In this document: one piece after another, positions 25,219 to 34,140 of the stretch
Numbering within the stretch: the stretch's first letter is position 1
Layout of the letters: every line of letters begins with the position of its first letter
NCBI RefSeq assembly: GCF_001482285.1
Contig: NZ_LOEP01000008.1
Location: 1-53,296, forward strand
DNA from: Haloferax sp. Q22
GTDB taxonomy: Archaea > Halobacteriota > Halobacteria > Halobacteriales > Haloferacaceae
Length of the DNA stretch: 53,296 bases
Direction of reading: 5' to 3'
Position numbers and translations under genes: made by a program
The notes under the pieces: generated by a model
What the model saw: the letters and a program-made list of their open reading frames with translations, nothing else
Databases searched by the model: none
Told to the model about the DNA's origin: nothing

Positions 25219-25902
25219 ATGGATTTCACCACGTGGGAACCCGTCTACGAACGGATTCTCGATGATTTCGGCTTCGAACGAACCGGCGACGAGCGCGCCA
25301 GAGACGCGCTCGCCGACCTCGTGAGTCCCTTCGACCGCGACCGACTGGACTGGGCGGACGCGACCGTCGCCGTCTGCGGGGCGGCCCCGACGCTCGAGGA
25401 CGAACTCGACCGACTCGACGACCCCGACGTGGACGTGGTCGTCGCCGCCTCCACCGCCGCCGACGCGGTCCGAGCCGCCGGATTCGACCTCGATTTGATG
25501 GTGACCGACCTCGACAAGAACCCCGAGACGGCGGTCGAACTGACCGAATCCGGCGTCCCCGTCGCGGCCCACGCCCACGGCGACAACCTCCCCGCGGTCC
25601 GCGAGTGGGTGCCGCGGTTCGACGCCGACCACGTCCTCGGGACGACGCAGGCGGCCCCGGTCGGCCCCGTGGTCAACTGGGGCGGCTTCACCGACGGCGA
25701 CCGGGCCGCCTTCATCGCCGACGAACTCGGGGCGAAACGGCTCGTCTTCGCCGGCTGGGACTTCGACGACCCGGCCGTAGACGCGATGAAAGCACAGAAG
25801 CTCAGGTGGGCAGAGCGCCTGCTCCGGTGGCTCGAACGACGCCGCGGAGAGCGCTTTTCGGTTCTCGACGGCCGGCGCGACGGCATCGACTCGCTCCCCT
25901 GA
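25219..25902 (+). CDS. mptE: 6-hydroxymethylpterin diphosphokinase, MptE type
   Basis: Activates 6-hydroxymethyl-7,8-dihydropterin with ATP for the dihydropteroate synthase step. The 227-residue protein starts MDFTTWEPVYERILDDFGF and has the family hallmarks VAVCGAAPTLEDEL, VVVAASTAADAV, MVTDLDKNPETAVEL and AAHAHGDNL, and GFTDGDRAAFIADELGAKRLVFAGWDFDDP. Length is normal for archaeal MptE, which replaces bacterial FolK. It follows folP, so the pair supplies tetrahydrofolate-type cofactor precursors that also matter to thyA and hdrB. Confidence 0.93.
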   Translation: MDFTTWEPVYERILDDFGFERTGDERARDALADLVSPFDRDRLDWADATVAVCGAAPTLEDELDRLDDPDVDVVVAASTAADAVRAAGFDLDLMVTDLDKNPETAVELTESGVPVAAHAHGDNLPAVREWVPRFDADHVLGTTQAAPVGPVVNWGGFTDGDRAAFIADELGAKRLVFAGWDFDDPAVDAMKAQKLRWAERLLRWLERRRGERFSVLDGRRDGIDSLP

Positions 25903-25954
25903 AAATCCCGCTCACGCGGGTCGGCGGCGCGGCGTTCTCGCGCTCGCGCCTCGC

Positions 25955-26785
25955 TTACCGCGTGTTCTGCGGATGCACGCCGGCACCCTCGTCGGATCCG
26001 GACTGTTCGGCCGACGACTCCTCGACCACGCCGTCGAACAGCGAGGCGTCGCACCCGCGGCAGGTCGCCGAGACGCGTCGCTTCGTCCGCCCGCTGTCGG
26101 GCCGTGCAACCCGTTCGCTCTCGACCGCGACTGTACCGTCGCAGGTCGGGCACGTTCGGAGACACAACCGAAGGGCGCCGAGGACGCGGTTCCGGTCCGC
26201 CGTCGGGAGCCGCCACCACTCGGGGTAGTATCGGCGGAACGTCGCGACCGCCGTGAGGTCGGCGACGAACGCGGCGCGGGAGGCCCACTGGCCGACGGTT
26301 CCGCGGTCGAGTCGCGCGAACAGCCCCCGCTCGTTCCACCCCATCTCGATTCTGTCCGGGTCGACACCGAGGAGCTCCGCGAGGGCCTCGCGGTCGTGGC
26401 TTCTGCCCTCGGTTTCGAGCATGCGGTCGCGCCAGTCCTCGGCGAACCGCGGCGACAGCGAGAGGTTGTCGTCCGCGTCGGTCGCGAAGATGCCCGCGCC
26501 GTGTAGCGCGGCGGCGAGGTCGACGCGGCCGTCGAGTGAGAGCGGCGGCGAGGGACGCGCCGACGGAAGCATCGGCGGCGACGGCGAGGTCGGCGAGAGT
26601 TCGGCGAACGCGAAGCCGAAGACGACCAGGGGCGGAAGTACGCCGAGGAACACGCCGTAGGGAGCCCAGACGAGCCAGCCGAGCGTCCCGCAGACGAACG
26701 TCAAGAGGAGGAGCGGAAACACGAGTGGGGAGCGGAGACGCGGCTGTCGGACCGCGGAGTCAGGAAGGAAGCGATGCCCGGACAT
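25955..26785 (-). CDS. Two-TM membrane protein with C-terminal zinc ribbon (paralogue A)
   Basis: 276 residues with two hydrophobic segments (about 21-40 and 43-61), a Pro/Ser-rich linker, and a cytoplasmic part of about 190 residues. That part has GVDPDRIEMGWNERGLFARLDRGTVGQWASRAAFVAD, and two CxxC knuckles (Cys212/215 and Cys242/245) that could bind zinc. No named family is recognised. The arrangement of motifs is the same as in the protein at 38827-39651, which lies in the accessory region, so the two are paralogues. Here it stands alone, convergent with mptE. Confidence 0.8.
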   Translation of the reverse strand: MSGHRFLPDSAVRQPRLRSPLVFPLLLLTFVCGTLGWLVWAPYGVFLGVLPPLVVFGFAFAELSPTSPSPPMLPSARPSPPLSLDGRVDLAAALHGAGIFATDADDNLSLSPRFAEDWRDRMLETEGRSHDREALAELLGVDPDRIEMGWNERGLFARLDRGTVGQWASRAAFVADLTAVATFRRYYPEWWRLPTADRNRVLGALRLCLRTCPTCDGTVAVESERVARPDSGRTKRRVSATCRGCDASLFDGVVEESSAEQSGSDEGAGVHPQNTR

Positions 26786-27111
26786 ACCAGAACCGTGGGT
26801 ACGACGCGGTATAGGTATGAACTGGGTACACCAGATAGCAAGAACGTAAACGTGCTCCCGTCCCTGAATTCGGTCGATAACATCACATTACCCGAGACAG
26901 TCGCGCCAACCCGAGGGTCGGTCATCGTACCATATCCATGCCAACAGGTGTCCGAAAACGGCCGAATGACCGCCGTTGGGCGCGGTAGGTAGTCATGTCC
27001 AGCGTCTCCGGGCGATTAAGTTCGTTCGAACGGACGGGTCGGTCGGTTTTACTTGCGAGTCGAGGTCGGACTGCCGCTACATTGACATAGCCGCCGTCCT
27101 GAGGCGCGGCT
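26786..27111. other. Intergenic region before the photolyase gene
   Basis: No credible gene is seen in these 326 bases. CCTATACC on the minus strand (26808-26815) is a TATA-like box 26 nt before the ATG at 26785. On the plus strand TTTTACTT near 27046 or TACATTGA near 27078 may drive phr. CGTTCGAACG at 27023-27032 is a perfect 10-bp palindrome and could be an operator for phr. Short frames here have no supporting codon pattern. Confidence 0.5.
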
Positions 27112-28560
27112 ATGCAACTGCACTGGCACCGCCGGGACCTGCGAGTCGCGGACAACCGCGGCCTCGCGACGGCCGCCGAAGCGGGCCCCGTCGCCCCGCT
27201 TTTCGTCTTCGACCGGGACGTGCTCGACCACGCCGGCGTGCCCCGCGTCAGGTACTTACTCGACGCGCTCGCCGAGCTCCGCGACGCGTACCGAGAGCGC
27301 GGGAGCGACCTGCTCGTCGCCCGCGGCGACCCCCGAGCGGTCGTCCCGGCGGTGGCGGCGGCGCTCGACGCCGAGCGAGCCACCTGGGGTATCGATTACT
27401 CCGGACTCGCCCGCGAGCGCGACGCCGACGTGCGGCTCGCCCTCGACGACGCTGGCGTCGCCCGCGAGTCGGTCCACGACGCCATCTTCCACCCGCCGGG
27501 GAGCATCACGACCAACGCGGGCGACACCTACTCAGTCTACACCTACTTCTGGAAGAAGTGGCGCGACCGCGACAAACCCGACCCCTATCCGGAACCGGAC
27601 GCCGACGACCTCGCCGACGCCGGCACGCTCGAAACCGCGGCAGAGAGCCTCTCCGACGCCGAGTTCGACGTTGCCGTCGGCAACCTCCCGACAATCGCTG
27701 AACTCGGGTTCGAGGAGCCGACAGCGGCGGTCCAATCGGCGGGGACCGAGGCGGCCCGCGAGCGCCTGTCGTCGTTCTGCGCGGACGCCATCTACCGCTA
27801 CGCCGACGACCGCGACTACCCGACGCGGGACGCCACGTCCCGGCTCTCGACGGACCTCAAGTTCGGAACTATCGGCATCCGCGAGGTGTACGCGGCGACC
27901 GCCGCGGCCCGCGAGGGCGTCGGCGGCGAGAAAGACGAGTCGGTCGAGGAGTTCCAGTCGCAGTTGGCGTGGCGGGAGTTCTACGCCCACGTCCTCCGGG
28001 AGCACCCGAACGTCGTCACGGAGAACTACAAGGAGTACGAAAACGACATCGCGTGGTGCGACGACGCCGAGGAACTGGCGGCGTGGAAGGAGGGGAAAAC
28101 CGGCTACCCCATCGTCGACGCCGGGATGCGACAGCTCCGCGAGGAGGCGTACATGCACAACCGCGTCCGGATGATTGTCGCGTCGTTCCTCACGAAGGAC
28201 CTCCTGTGCGACTGGCGACACGGCTACGCGCACTTCCGCGAGCACCTCGCGGACCACGACACCGCAAACGACAACGGCGGCTGGCAGTGGGCCGCCTCGA
28301 CTGGGACCGACGCGCAACCGTACTTCCGCATCTTCAACCCGATGACGCAGGGCGAGCGCTACGACCCCGACGGCGAGTATATCAAGCGGCACGTCCCCGA
28401 GCTCTCGGACGTGACGGCCAACACCATCCACGAGTGGCACGAACTGACCGACCTCGAACGCGAGCGCCTCGCACCCGACTACCCGGAGCCAATCGTGGAC
28501 CACTCCGAGCGCCGCGAGCGGGCGATTTCGATGTTCGAGGCCGCCCGGGGCGACGACTGA
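27112..28560 (+). CDS. phr: Deoxyribodipyrimidine photolyase
   Basis: Repairs UV-induced cyclobutane pyrimidine dimers using blue light, FADH- and an antenna pigment. The 482-residue class I protein starts MQLHWHRRDLRVADNRGLA, typical of the N-terminal antenna domain. The FAD-binding helical domain contains LAWREFYAHVLREHPNV, YPIVDAGMRQLREEAYMHNRVRM and GGWQWAASTGTDAQPYFRIFNP, which includes the FAD-contact residues and part of the electron-transfer Trp chain. A light-driven repair enzyme fits life in sunlit brine. Confidence 0.95.
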   Translation: MQLHWHRRDLRVADNRGLATAAEAGPVAPLFVFDRDVLDHAGVPRVRYLLDALAELRDAYRERGSDLLVARGDPRAVVPAVAAALDAERATWGIDYSGLARERDADVRLALDDAGVARESVHDAIFHPPGSITTNAGDTYSVYTYFWKKWRDRDKPDPYPEPDADDLADAGTLETAAESLSDAEFDVAVGNLPTIAELGFEEPTAAVQSAGTEAARERLSSFCADAIYRYADDRDYPTRDATSRLSTDLKFGTIGIREVYAATAAAREGVGGEKDESVEEFQSQLAWREFYAHVLREHPNVVTENYKEYENDIAWCDDAEELAAWKEGKTGYPIVDAGMRQLREEAYMHNRVRMIVASFLTKDLLCDWRHGYAHFREHLADHDTANDNGGWQWAASTGTDAQPYFRIFNPMTQGERYDPDGEYIKRHVPELSDVTANTIHEWHELTDLERERLAPDYPEPIVDHSERRERAISMFEAARGDD

Positions 28561-28644
28561 GCGACGACTGACCCCGCCTGCTGTTTTTTGCCCTCGGTCG
28601 CCGCGGCACGAACGGCTTTCTGCCCGGGGAGCGACCTCGGAGAC

Positions 28645-29250
28645 ATGCACGTCGCTGTTATCCTCTACGACGGCTTCGACGAACTCGACGCCGTCGCGCC
28701 GTTCGAGGTGTTCCAGAACGCCGGCGCGGCCGGGGCCGACTGCGAGGCCGAACTCGTCGCGCTTGACGACCGCGAGTTCGTGACCGCGAGCCACGGGATG
28801 CGCGTCGGCGTCGACCGCGTCCTCGACCCCGAGACCGACCGCCCGGACCTCCTCGTCGTCCCCGGCGGCGGCTGGAACTCCCGCGCGGAACAGAGCGCGT
28901 GGGCGGAGGCCGAGAAAGGCGAAATTCCCGACGCCATCGCGGCGCTCCATGAGGCCGGAACAACCGTCGCCGGCGTCTGTACCGGCGGTATGCTCCTCGC
29001 TCGCGCCGGCATTCTCGACGGCCGCCCCGCGGTCACTCACGGCGGCGCGCTCTCGGACCTCCGCGAGACGGCCGCGGAAGTCGTCGAAGCGCGCGTCGTC
29101 GACGACGGCGACGTGCTCACCGCGGGCGGCGTCACCTCCGGACTGGACCTCTCGTTACACCTCGTCGAACGGGAGTTCGGGGCAGATATCGCCGACGCCG
29201 TCTCGACCGAAATCGAGTACAAGCGCAGGACTGACCCGTTCGACGGCTGA
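28645..29250 (+). CDS. DJ-1/PfpI family protein
   Basis: 201 residues. MHVAVILYDGFDELDAVAPFEVFQNAG opens the class I glutamine amidotransferase-like fold with the conserved acidic residues, LLVVPGGGWNSRAEQ forms the oxyanion loop, and VAGVCTGGMLLARAGIL carries the nucleophile Cys in its strained turn, followed by VTHGGALSDL. The order resembles the N-terminal domain of AraC-type DJ-1 regulators, and no HTH follows here. The substrate is unknown; the family includes isocyanide hydratases, deglycases and proteases. Confidence 0.9.
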   Translation: MHVAVILYDGFDELDAVAPFEVFQNAGAAGADCEAELVALDDREFVTASHGMRVGVDRVLDPETDRPDLLVVPGGGWNSRAEQSAWAEAEKGEIPDAIAALHEAGTTVAGVCTGGMLLARAGILDGRPAVTHGGALSDLRETAAEVVEARVVDDGDVLTAGGVTSGLDLSLHLVEREFGADIADAVSTEIEYKRRTDPFDG

Positions 29251-29320
29251 CACGCTCGCGCGAACCGGCGTTTCTCGAATCGGAGAAATCGACCGACAGC
29301 GACCCGCACGCCGTGGTTTG

Positions 29321-29379
29321 TGCTAGCATACCTCTCCTCAAGTTTTAACAGGATTCCGCCCGACCCGTGATACGGAGGT
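29321..29379 (+). promoter_or_regulatory. Promoter and Shine-Dalgarno site of the superoxide dismutase gene
   Basis: TGCTAGCA at 29321-29328 is a short palindrome, TTTTAA at 29343-29348 is a TATA-like box, and GGAGGT at 29374-29379 is a full Shine-Dalgarno match 8 nt before the ATG at 29388. A short leader with a ribosome site is unusual in this genome, where most starts look leaderless. Confidence 0.55.
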
Positions 29380-29387
29380 TACACATT

Positions 29388-29987
29388 ATGAGCTACGAAC
29401 TCGACCCGCTTCCGTACGAGTACGACGCCCTTGAACCGCACATCTCCGAGCAGGTGCTGACGTGGCATCACGACACCCACCACCAGGGCTACGTCAACGG
29501 CTGGAACGCAGCCGAGGAGACCCTCGCCGAGAACCGCGAAGCAGGCGAGTTCGGCTCGTCCGCCGGCGCGCTGCGCAACGTCACCCACAACGGCTCGGGA
29601 CATATTCTGCACGACCTGTTCTGGCAGAACATGTCGCCGGAAGGCGGCGACGAGCCTGAAGGCGCGCTCGCAGAGCGCATCGCCGAGGACTTCGGCTCCT
29701 ACGAAGCCTGGAAGGGCGAATTCGAAGCGGCGGCCGGCGCGGCCGGCGGCTGGGCGCTTCTCGTCTACGACTCGTTCTCGAACCAGCTTCGGAACGTCGT
29801 CGTCGATAAGCACGACCAGGGCGCACTCTGGGGCTCTCACCCCATCCTCGCGCTCGACGTCTGGGAGCACTCGTACTACCACGACTACGGCCCGGCCCGC
29901 GGCGACTTCGTCTCCGCGTTCTTCGAGGTCGTCGACTGGGACGAGCCCGCCGCCCGCTACGACCAGGCCGTCGAACTCTTCGAGTAG
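29388..29987 (+). CDS. sod: Superoxide dismutase, Mn/Fe type
   Basis: Converts superoxide to hydrogen peroxide and oxygen. The 199-residue protein has metal ligands His27 (in LTWHHDTHHQGYVNG), His75 (GHILHDLFW), Asp157 and His161 (LDVWEHSYYHDY). It matches the haloarchaeal manganese enzymes in order and length. It carries its own strong promoter. Its neighbours photolyase and DJ-1-type protein suggest a local group for light and oxidative stress, though each seems to have its own transcription start. Confidence 0.97.
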   Translation: MSYELDPLPYEYDALEPHISEQVLTWHHDTHHQGYVNGWNAAEETLAENREAGEFGSSAGALRNVTHNGSGHILHDLFWQNMSPEGGDEPEGALAERIAEDFGSYEAWKGEFEAAAGAAGGWALLVYDSFSNQLRNVVVDKHDQGALWGSHPILALDVWEHSYYHDYGPARGDFVSAFFEVVDWDEPAARYDQAVELFE

Positions 29988-30102
29988 ACCCGGTACATCC
30001 CGACTTTTCTTTCGGACGCGACGTTGCCAGCGGCGGCACTCTCGGCATTGAATCGAGTGCTGAGGATTGTCAGAGCCGTCTCTCGCGAGTGCGGTCCGCC
30101 GC

Positions 30103-30528
30103 TCAGGGCTGGCGGTCGCGGGCAGTCGGGTCGCTGAACAGTTCCGCCCCGGCGAACTCGTCGTTCAGCGCGCTGACCCGGTCGTTCAGCGCGGCGAAGT
30201 CTCGGCCGTCCGTCCCGCGGTCGAAGCTGGCGAGGACGCCGGTCGGTCGGTCGCCGACGAAGGTCCGGAACTGCTCGAAGGAGTCGAATCCGCGGACCGT
30301 GTAGCCGTAGTCCGCGTAGTACAGCGTCTCGTAGGTGTCTCTCGTGACGTACCCGAATCGCTCGTTGTCGATGAATCGGGAGACGTCGAGGCATTCGAGC
30401 GCGTCCGAGACGTCCGCCCGGAGATAGAGGTGCTCGTAGCCGTGGTGGTCGAAAATCCAGAGGTCTCGAAGGTCGTCCCCACCGAAGTCTCGGAAGGTCT
30501 CGACGAGTCGTGCGGCGGCGTCGCTCAT
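30103..30528 (-). CDS. Haloarchaeal conserved hypothetical protein (141 aa)
   Basis: An acidic soluble protein starting MSDAAARLVETFRDFGGDDLRDLWIFDHHGYEHLYLRADV, with many aromatic residues (YVTRDTYETLYYADYGYTVRGF). It resembles the widespread haloarchaeal family of small proteins with a conserved LRDLW-x-FD start; no function is known to me. The frame extends 38 codons further upstream, but the chosen ATG fits the family N terminus. Confidence 0.78.
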   Translation of the reverse strand: MSDAAARLVETFRDFGGDDLRDLWIFDHHGYEHLYLRADVSDALECLDVSRFIDNERFGYVTRDTYETLYYADYGYTVRGFDSFEQFRTFVGDRPTGVLASFDRGTDGRDFAALNDRVSALNDEFAGAELFSDPTARDRQP

Positions 30529-30692
30529 CGTTTCGGGTCTCGCGTCGCGCCTGATAAGCCTACTCATGGGGCCATCGAGGCCTGTGCGGGGGCTATGTGC
30601 GCGCTCGTCAGTCGCACTACTGTCGCGCCCCGCGACCGTCACCCGCCGCCCGCGGTCGTCGGGGTTTTGCCCGTCGGCCGAGAAGCGTGAGT

Positions 30693-30983
30693 ATGCCCAA
30701 GCCGAAAGACGAGTTCGACACCCTCTACGGGTATCTCCTGTACGAACCCGCGGATATCCTCGACCCCGACTACATGTACACCGTGGGCGAAATCGCCCGC
30801 CTCATGCAGGGGCTGTCGCCGCAGGACGACCTCAGCGAGGAGACCGAAGACCGCATCGTCCAGTGGACGATTCCGTGGATCGTCGCCAATCAGGAGGACT
30901 TCGTCATCAACGACCCCCGGAGCGACGAACCGGGCTACTTCGGCCTCCACCCCGACGCCGTCCCCGAAGAAGACGAAGAGTAA
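30693..30983 (+). CDS. Haloarchaeal conserved hypothetical protein (96 aa)
   Basis: A soluble protein, MPKPKDEFDTLYGYLLYEPADILDPDYMYTVGEIARLMQ, with an aromatic-rich acidic body and an acidic tail PEEDEE. No Cys and no membrane segment. The compact, strongly biased codon use argues that it is a real gene. The function is unknown to me. Confidence 0.78.
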   Translation: MPKPKDEFDTLYGYLLYEPADILDPDYMYTVGEIARLMQGLSPQDDLSEETEDRIVQWTIPWIVANQEDFVINDPRSDEPGYFGLHPDAVPEEDEE

Positions 30984-31087
30984 CCACGGTCACGCCCTCC
31001 TTCGCGCTGGTCGGCGTCCGCGACGTTCTTCCGACGTGAGAGTCGCACGAACGGTTATCTGTCAGGTAGTTGCTTCCTCTAGGTACT

Positions 31088-31846
31088 ATGGCTCAGTTCG
31101 ACACAGAAGTCGCGGTCGTAACCGGTGCTGGCTCGGGGATCGGTCGCGCGACGGCGGAGGCGTTCGCCGCCGAGGGTGCGCGGGTCGTCGTCTCCGACGT
31201 GAACGTCGAGGGAGGCGAGGAGACCGTCGCGCGCATCGAGGAGGCTGGCGGAACGGCGACGTTCGTCGAGACGGACGTGACAGACGGCGACGCCGTCGCC
31301 GCGATGGTCGAAACGGCGGTTTCGGAGTACGGGCGACTCGACTTCGCCTGCAACAACGCGGGCGTCGGCGGCGCGCAGAAACCGGCCGCGGACCTCTCGT
31401 TCGACGAGTGGCAACAAGTCATCGACGTGAACCTCAACGGCGTCTGGCGGTCGATGCGGCACGAGATTCCCGCGATGCTCGACGGTGACGGGGGCGTCGT
31501 CGTCAACATGGCGTCGATTCTCGGGAAGGTCGGCTTCGCGAACGCGAGCCACTACGTCGCCGCGAAGCACGGCGTCCTCGGACTGACGAAGAGCGCGGCC
31601 ATCGAGTACGCCGAACAGGGCGTCCGCGTCAACGCGGTGTGTCCGGGGTTCGTCGATACGCCGTTACTCAGCGAGGGCGGCCTTGACGACCCCGAAGCCC
31701 GGAAGGGCATCGAGTCGCTCCACCCGATGAACCGCCTCGGCGACGTGGACGAAATCGCCTCCGCGGTCGTCTGGCTCTGTTCCGACGGCGCGTCGTTCAC
31801 GACGGGCGAGGCGCTCACCGTCGACGGCGGCTACACGAGCAGATAG
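31088..31846 (+). CDS. Short-chain dehydrogenase/reductase
   Basis: 252 residues with the classical SDR layout: TGAGSGIG (12-19) binds the nucleotide, FACNNAGVGG follows strand 4, the catalytic Ser lies in NMASILGK and the Tyr/Lys pair in YVAAK, then PGFVDTPLL, and the C-terminal TTGEALTVDGGYTSR. An Asp in VVVSDVNVEGG at the end of strand 2 predicts NAD rather than NADP. The substrate cannot be told. The start ATG at 31088 was preferred because it precedes the first strand directly. Confidence 0.93.
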   Translation: MAQFDTEVAVVTGAGSGIGRATAEAFAAEGARVVVSDVNVEGGEETVARIEEAGGTATFVETDVTDGDAVAAMVETAVSEYGRLDFACNNAGVGGAQKPAADLSFDEWQQVIDVNLNGVWRSMRHEIPAMLDGDGGVVVNMASILGKVGFANASHYVAAKHGVLGLTKSAAIEYAEQGVRVNAVCPGFVDTPLLSEGGLDDPEARKGIESLHPMNRLGDVDEIASAVVWLCSDGASFTTGEALTVDGGYTSR

Positions 31847-31903
31847 GAGAGCGATTGGGCGGCGTCGAGGCCGGTTGAGCGGCGGCAAGGCCGAGTGGGT
31901 GAC

Positions 31904-32482
31904 TCACCTCGTCCGCGCCGCACGCGCCGCGAGTTCGAGGTCTTCGCTCGGGCGAGTCGTGACGCTCGGTCCGTGGCCGGTGTGGAGTTCGGTCAGGTCG
32001 TCGCCGACCACCTCGCGCAGGCGGTCGATGCTCTCGACGAGCGCGCCGCGGTCGCCCTCGGGGAGGTCGGTCCGGCCGAATCCGCCGTTGGCGAAGACGA
32101 GGTCACCCGCGAAACAGACGCCCGACCCGCGGGAGAAAAAGCACAGGTGGTCGTCCTTGTGACCCGGCGTGTGGACCGCCTCGAACACGTCGTCGCCGAT
32201 TTGGACGCGCTCGCCGTCGTCGATGCGCTTGTCCACGGCGAGGTTGCCGGTGTCGTAGCCCCACGTCTGCACGTCGAACGCCTCGCGGACAGCGTCGACG
32301 TTTCCGATGTGGTCCGGGTGGGTGTGCGTGAGGTACACCGCGTCGAGCGAGTCCGTGAACTCACGGACCTTCGGCACTACGTCGAAGTTCGCGCCGGCGT
32401 CGACGAGCGCGGTGGTCTCGCCGTCGACGAGAAAGACGTTGCTCGTGAAGACTCGGATTCCCTGCGCGAGGTTGCGAATCAT
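31904..32482 (-). CDS. Metallo-beta-lactamase-fold hydrolase (glyoxalase II-like)
   Basis: 192 residues. HTHPDHIGN is the zinc-binding motif, HTPGHKDDHLCF and FAGDLVFANGGFGRTDL supply the later ligands, and TGHGPSVTTRP the last His. This order is that of the small glyoxalase II/persulfide-dioxygenase-like group. The real substrate is unknown. It runs divergently from thyA. Confidence 0.92.
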   Translation of the reverse strand: MIRNLAQGIRVFTSNVFLVDGETTALVDAGANFDVVPKVREFTDSLDAVYLTHTHPDHIGNVDAVREAFDVQTWGYDTGNLAVDKRIDDGERVQIGDDVFEAVHTPGHKDDHLCFFSRGSGVCFAGDLVFANGGFGRTDLPEGDRGALVESIDRLREVVGDDLTELHTGHGPSVTTRPSEDLELAARAARTR

Positions 32483-32590
32483 GGGCACAGGTACGAAAAG
32501 CGGGCTATTCGGTGTTGCGGGCGCTGTGGACCTGAGCCGAAAAGCGAAAGAACTCGCAACCGAGAGCAACACCCAACCAGGACACCTCTC

Positions 32591-33589
32591 ATGCGCCAAT
32601 ATCTCGACCTCGTGACAGACGTTCTCGGCACCGGACAACACAAACCCAACCGAACCGGCGTAGACACCATCTCGGGCTTCTCGAAGCACTACACCGTCGA
32701 TCTTCAGGAGGGCTTCCCGCTTCTCACGACCAAGGACCTCTCGGGCTTCCGCTGGAACTCCCTCATCCACGAACTGCTGTGGTACCTCTCCGGCGAGGAA
32801 CACATCCGCACCCTGCGCGAGGAGACGGGCATCTGGGACGCGTGGGCCGACGAGGAGGGCCACCTCGACACGGCCTACGGTCGGTTCTGGCGGCGCTACC
32901 CGGTCCCCGAGGAAGGGCTTGCGGGCGAGGCGTGGCCCGAAGACGACCACCGCTGGATGAACGACGAGGGGACGTTCGACCAGCTCGCGTACGTCCTCGA
33001 CACGCTCGACGAGAACCCGAACTCGCGCCGGCTGGTCATCAACGCGTGGCACCCCGCGAACGCGGCCGTCTCGACGCTTCCGCCGTGTCACTACACCTTC
33101 GTCTTCAACGTACAGGGCGACGAACTCAACCTCCATCTGACCCAGCGCTCGGGCGACATCGCGCTCGGCGTCCCGTTCAACCTCGCGGCGTACGCCATCC
33201 TCGCGCAGGTCGTCGCCCAGCGCGCCGGCTTCGAACTCGGGTCGTTCGCCCACACCATCGTCGACGCCCACGTCTACTGCGGCACCGGCGAGCGCGGCGC
33301 GTGGTACGGCGACCACCTCGATGAACTCCAGACCCGCCTCGCCGACGTGGAGTCCCCCGAAGGATACCTCGACGTACGCGAGTGGCTCCTCGACGCGGCA
33401 CCCGAGGAAGCCGAGGGCGAGGAGGACTACGACCACGTTCCCGGGCTGCTCCTGCAGGCCTCGCGCGAGCCCCGCGAGCGCCCCACGCTGGACGTGGCCG
33501 ACGTGCCGCTCGAAGACCTCTCGTTCGAGGACATCGTCCTCCGCGACTACGACCCCGCCGACGGGATTCGCTTCGCGGTGGCCGAATGA
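32591..33589 (+). CDS. thyA: Thymidylate synthase
   Basis: Methylates dUMP to dTMP with methylene-tetrahydrofolate. The 332-residue protein has RTGVDTISGFSKHY, FPLLTTKDLSGFRWNSLIHELLWYL, the nucleophile Cys166 in STLPPCHYTFVF, and LTQRSGDIALGVPFNLA with DAHVYC. It is longer than the bacterial enzyme because of acidic insertions, typical of haloarchaea. Its stop overlaps the start of hdrB by 4 nt, coupling the enzyme that produces dihydrofolate to the one that recycles it. Confidence 0.97.
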   Translation: MRQYLDLVTDVLGTGQHKPNRTGVDTISGFSKHYTVDLQEGFPLLTTKDLSGFRWNSLIHELLWYLSGEEHIRTLREETGIWDAWADEEGHLDTAYGRFWRRYPVPEEGLAGEAWPEDDHRWMNDEGTFDQLAYVLDTLDENPNSRRLVINAWHPANAAVSTLPPCHYTFVFNVQGDELNLHLTQRSGDIALGVPFNLAAYAILAQVVAQRAGFELGSFAHTIVDAHVYCGTGERGAWYGDHLDELQTRLADVESPEGYLDVREWLLDAAPEEAEGEEDYDHVPGLLLQASREPRERPTLDVADVPLEDLSFEDIVLRDYDPADGIRFAVAE

Positions 33590-34140
33590 GCGGCGAGGAG
33601 CCTGCTGGGTCTGAACCCGAGGACGACGCCGCGGTCCGGTTCGTCCTCGTCGCCGCCGTCGCCGACAACCGCGTCATCGGCCGCGACGGCGACATGCCGT
33701 GGCACCTCCCCGAGGACCTGAAACACTTCAAGCGGACGACGACCGGCCACCCGGTCGTGATGGGCCGCAAGACCTACGAGAGCATCGCCCGCCAGCTCGG
33801 CGGCCCGCTTCCGGACCGTCACAGCGTCGTCCTGACGACCCGCGACCTCGACCTCCCCGAGGGCGCGGAGGCGGTCGGTTCCGTCGAGTCCGCGGTTGCC
33901 GCCGCCGAGGACGCGGCCGACGAGATGGGCGTCGAGACCGTGTACGTCGTCGGCGGCGCGACCGTCTACGAACAGTTCCTCGACCGCGCCGCGGGGCTGA
34001 TTCTCACCGAACTCGACAAGGCTCACGAAGGCGACACGCGGTTCCCCGAGTGGGACCGCGAGGAGTGGGTCGAGACCGACCGAGACGACCGGGAGGGATT
34101 CTCGTTCGTCGTCTACGAACGTCGCGAGGTGCAATCGTGA
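33586..34140 (+). CDS. hdrB: Dihydrofolate reductase HdrB
   Basis: Reduces dihydrofolate to tetrahydrofolate with NADPH. The 184-residue protein has FVLVAAVADNRVIGRDGDMPWHLPEDLKHFKR (folate pocket with Trp and catalytic Asp/Glu region), VVMGRKTYESI for the cofactor, and VYVVGGATVYEQFLD. The location beside thyA and the acidic N-terminal extension point to the main haloarchaeal enzyme, HdrB. The stop overlaps the next start by 4 nt. Confidence 0.95.
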   Translation: MSGEEPAGSEPEDDAAVRFVLVAAVADNRVIGRDGDMPWHLPEDLKHFKRTTTGHPVVMGRKTYESIARQLGGPLPDRHSVVLTTRDLDLPEGAEAVGSVESAVAAAEDAADEMGVETVYVVGGATVYEQFLDRAAGLILTELDKAHEGDTRFPEWDREEWVETDRDDREGFSFVVYERREVQS

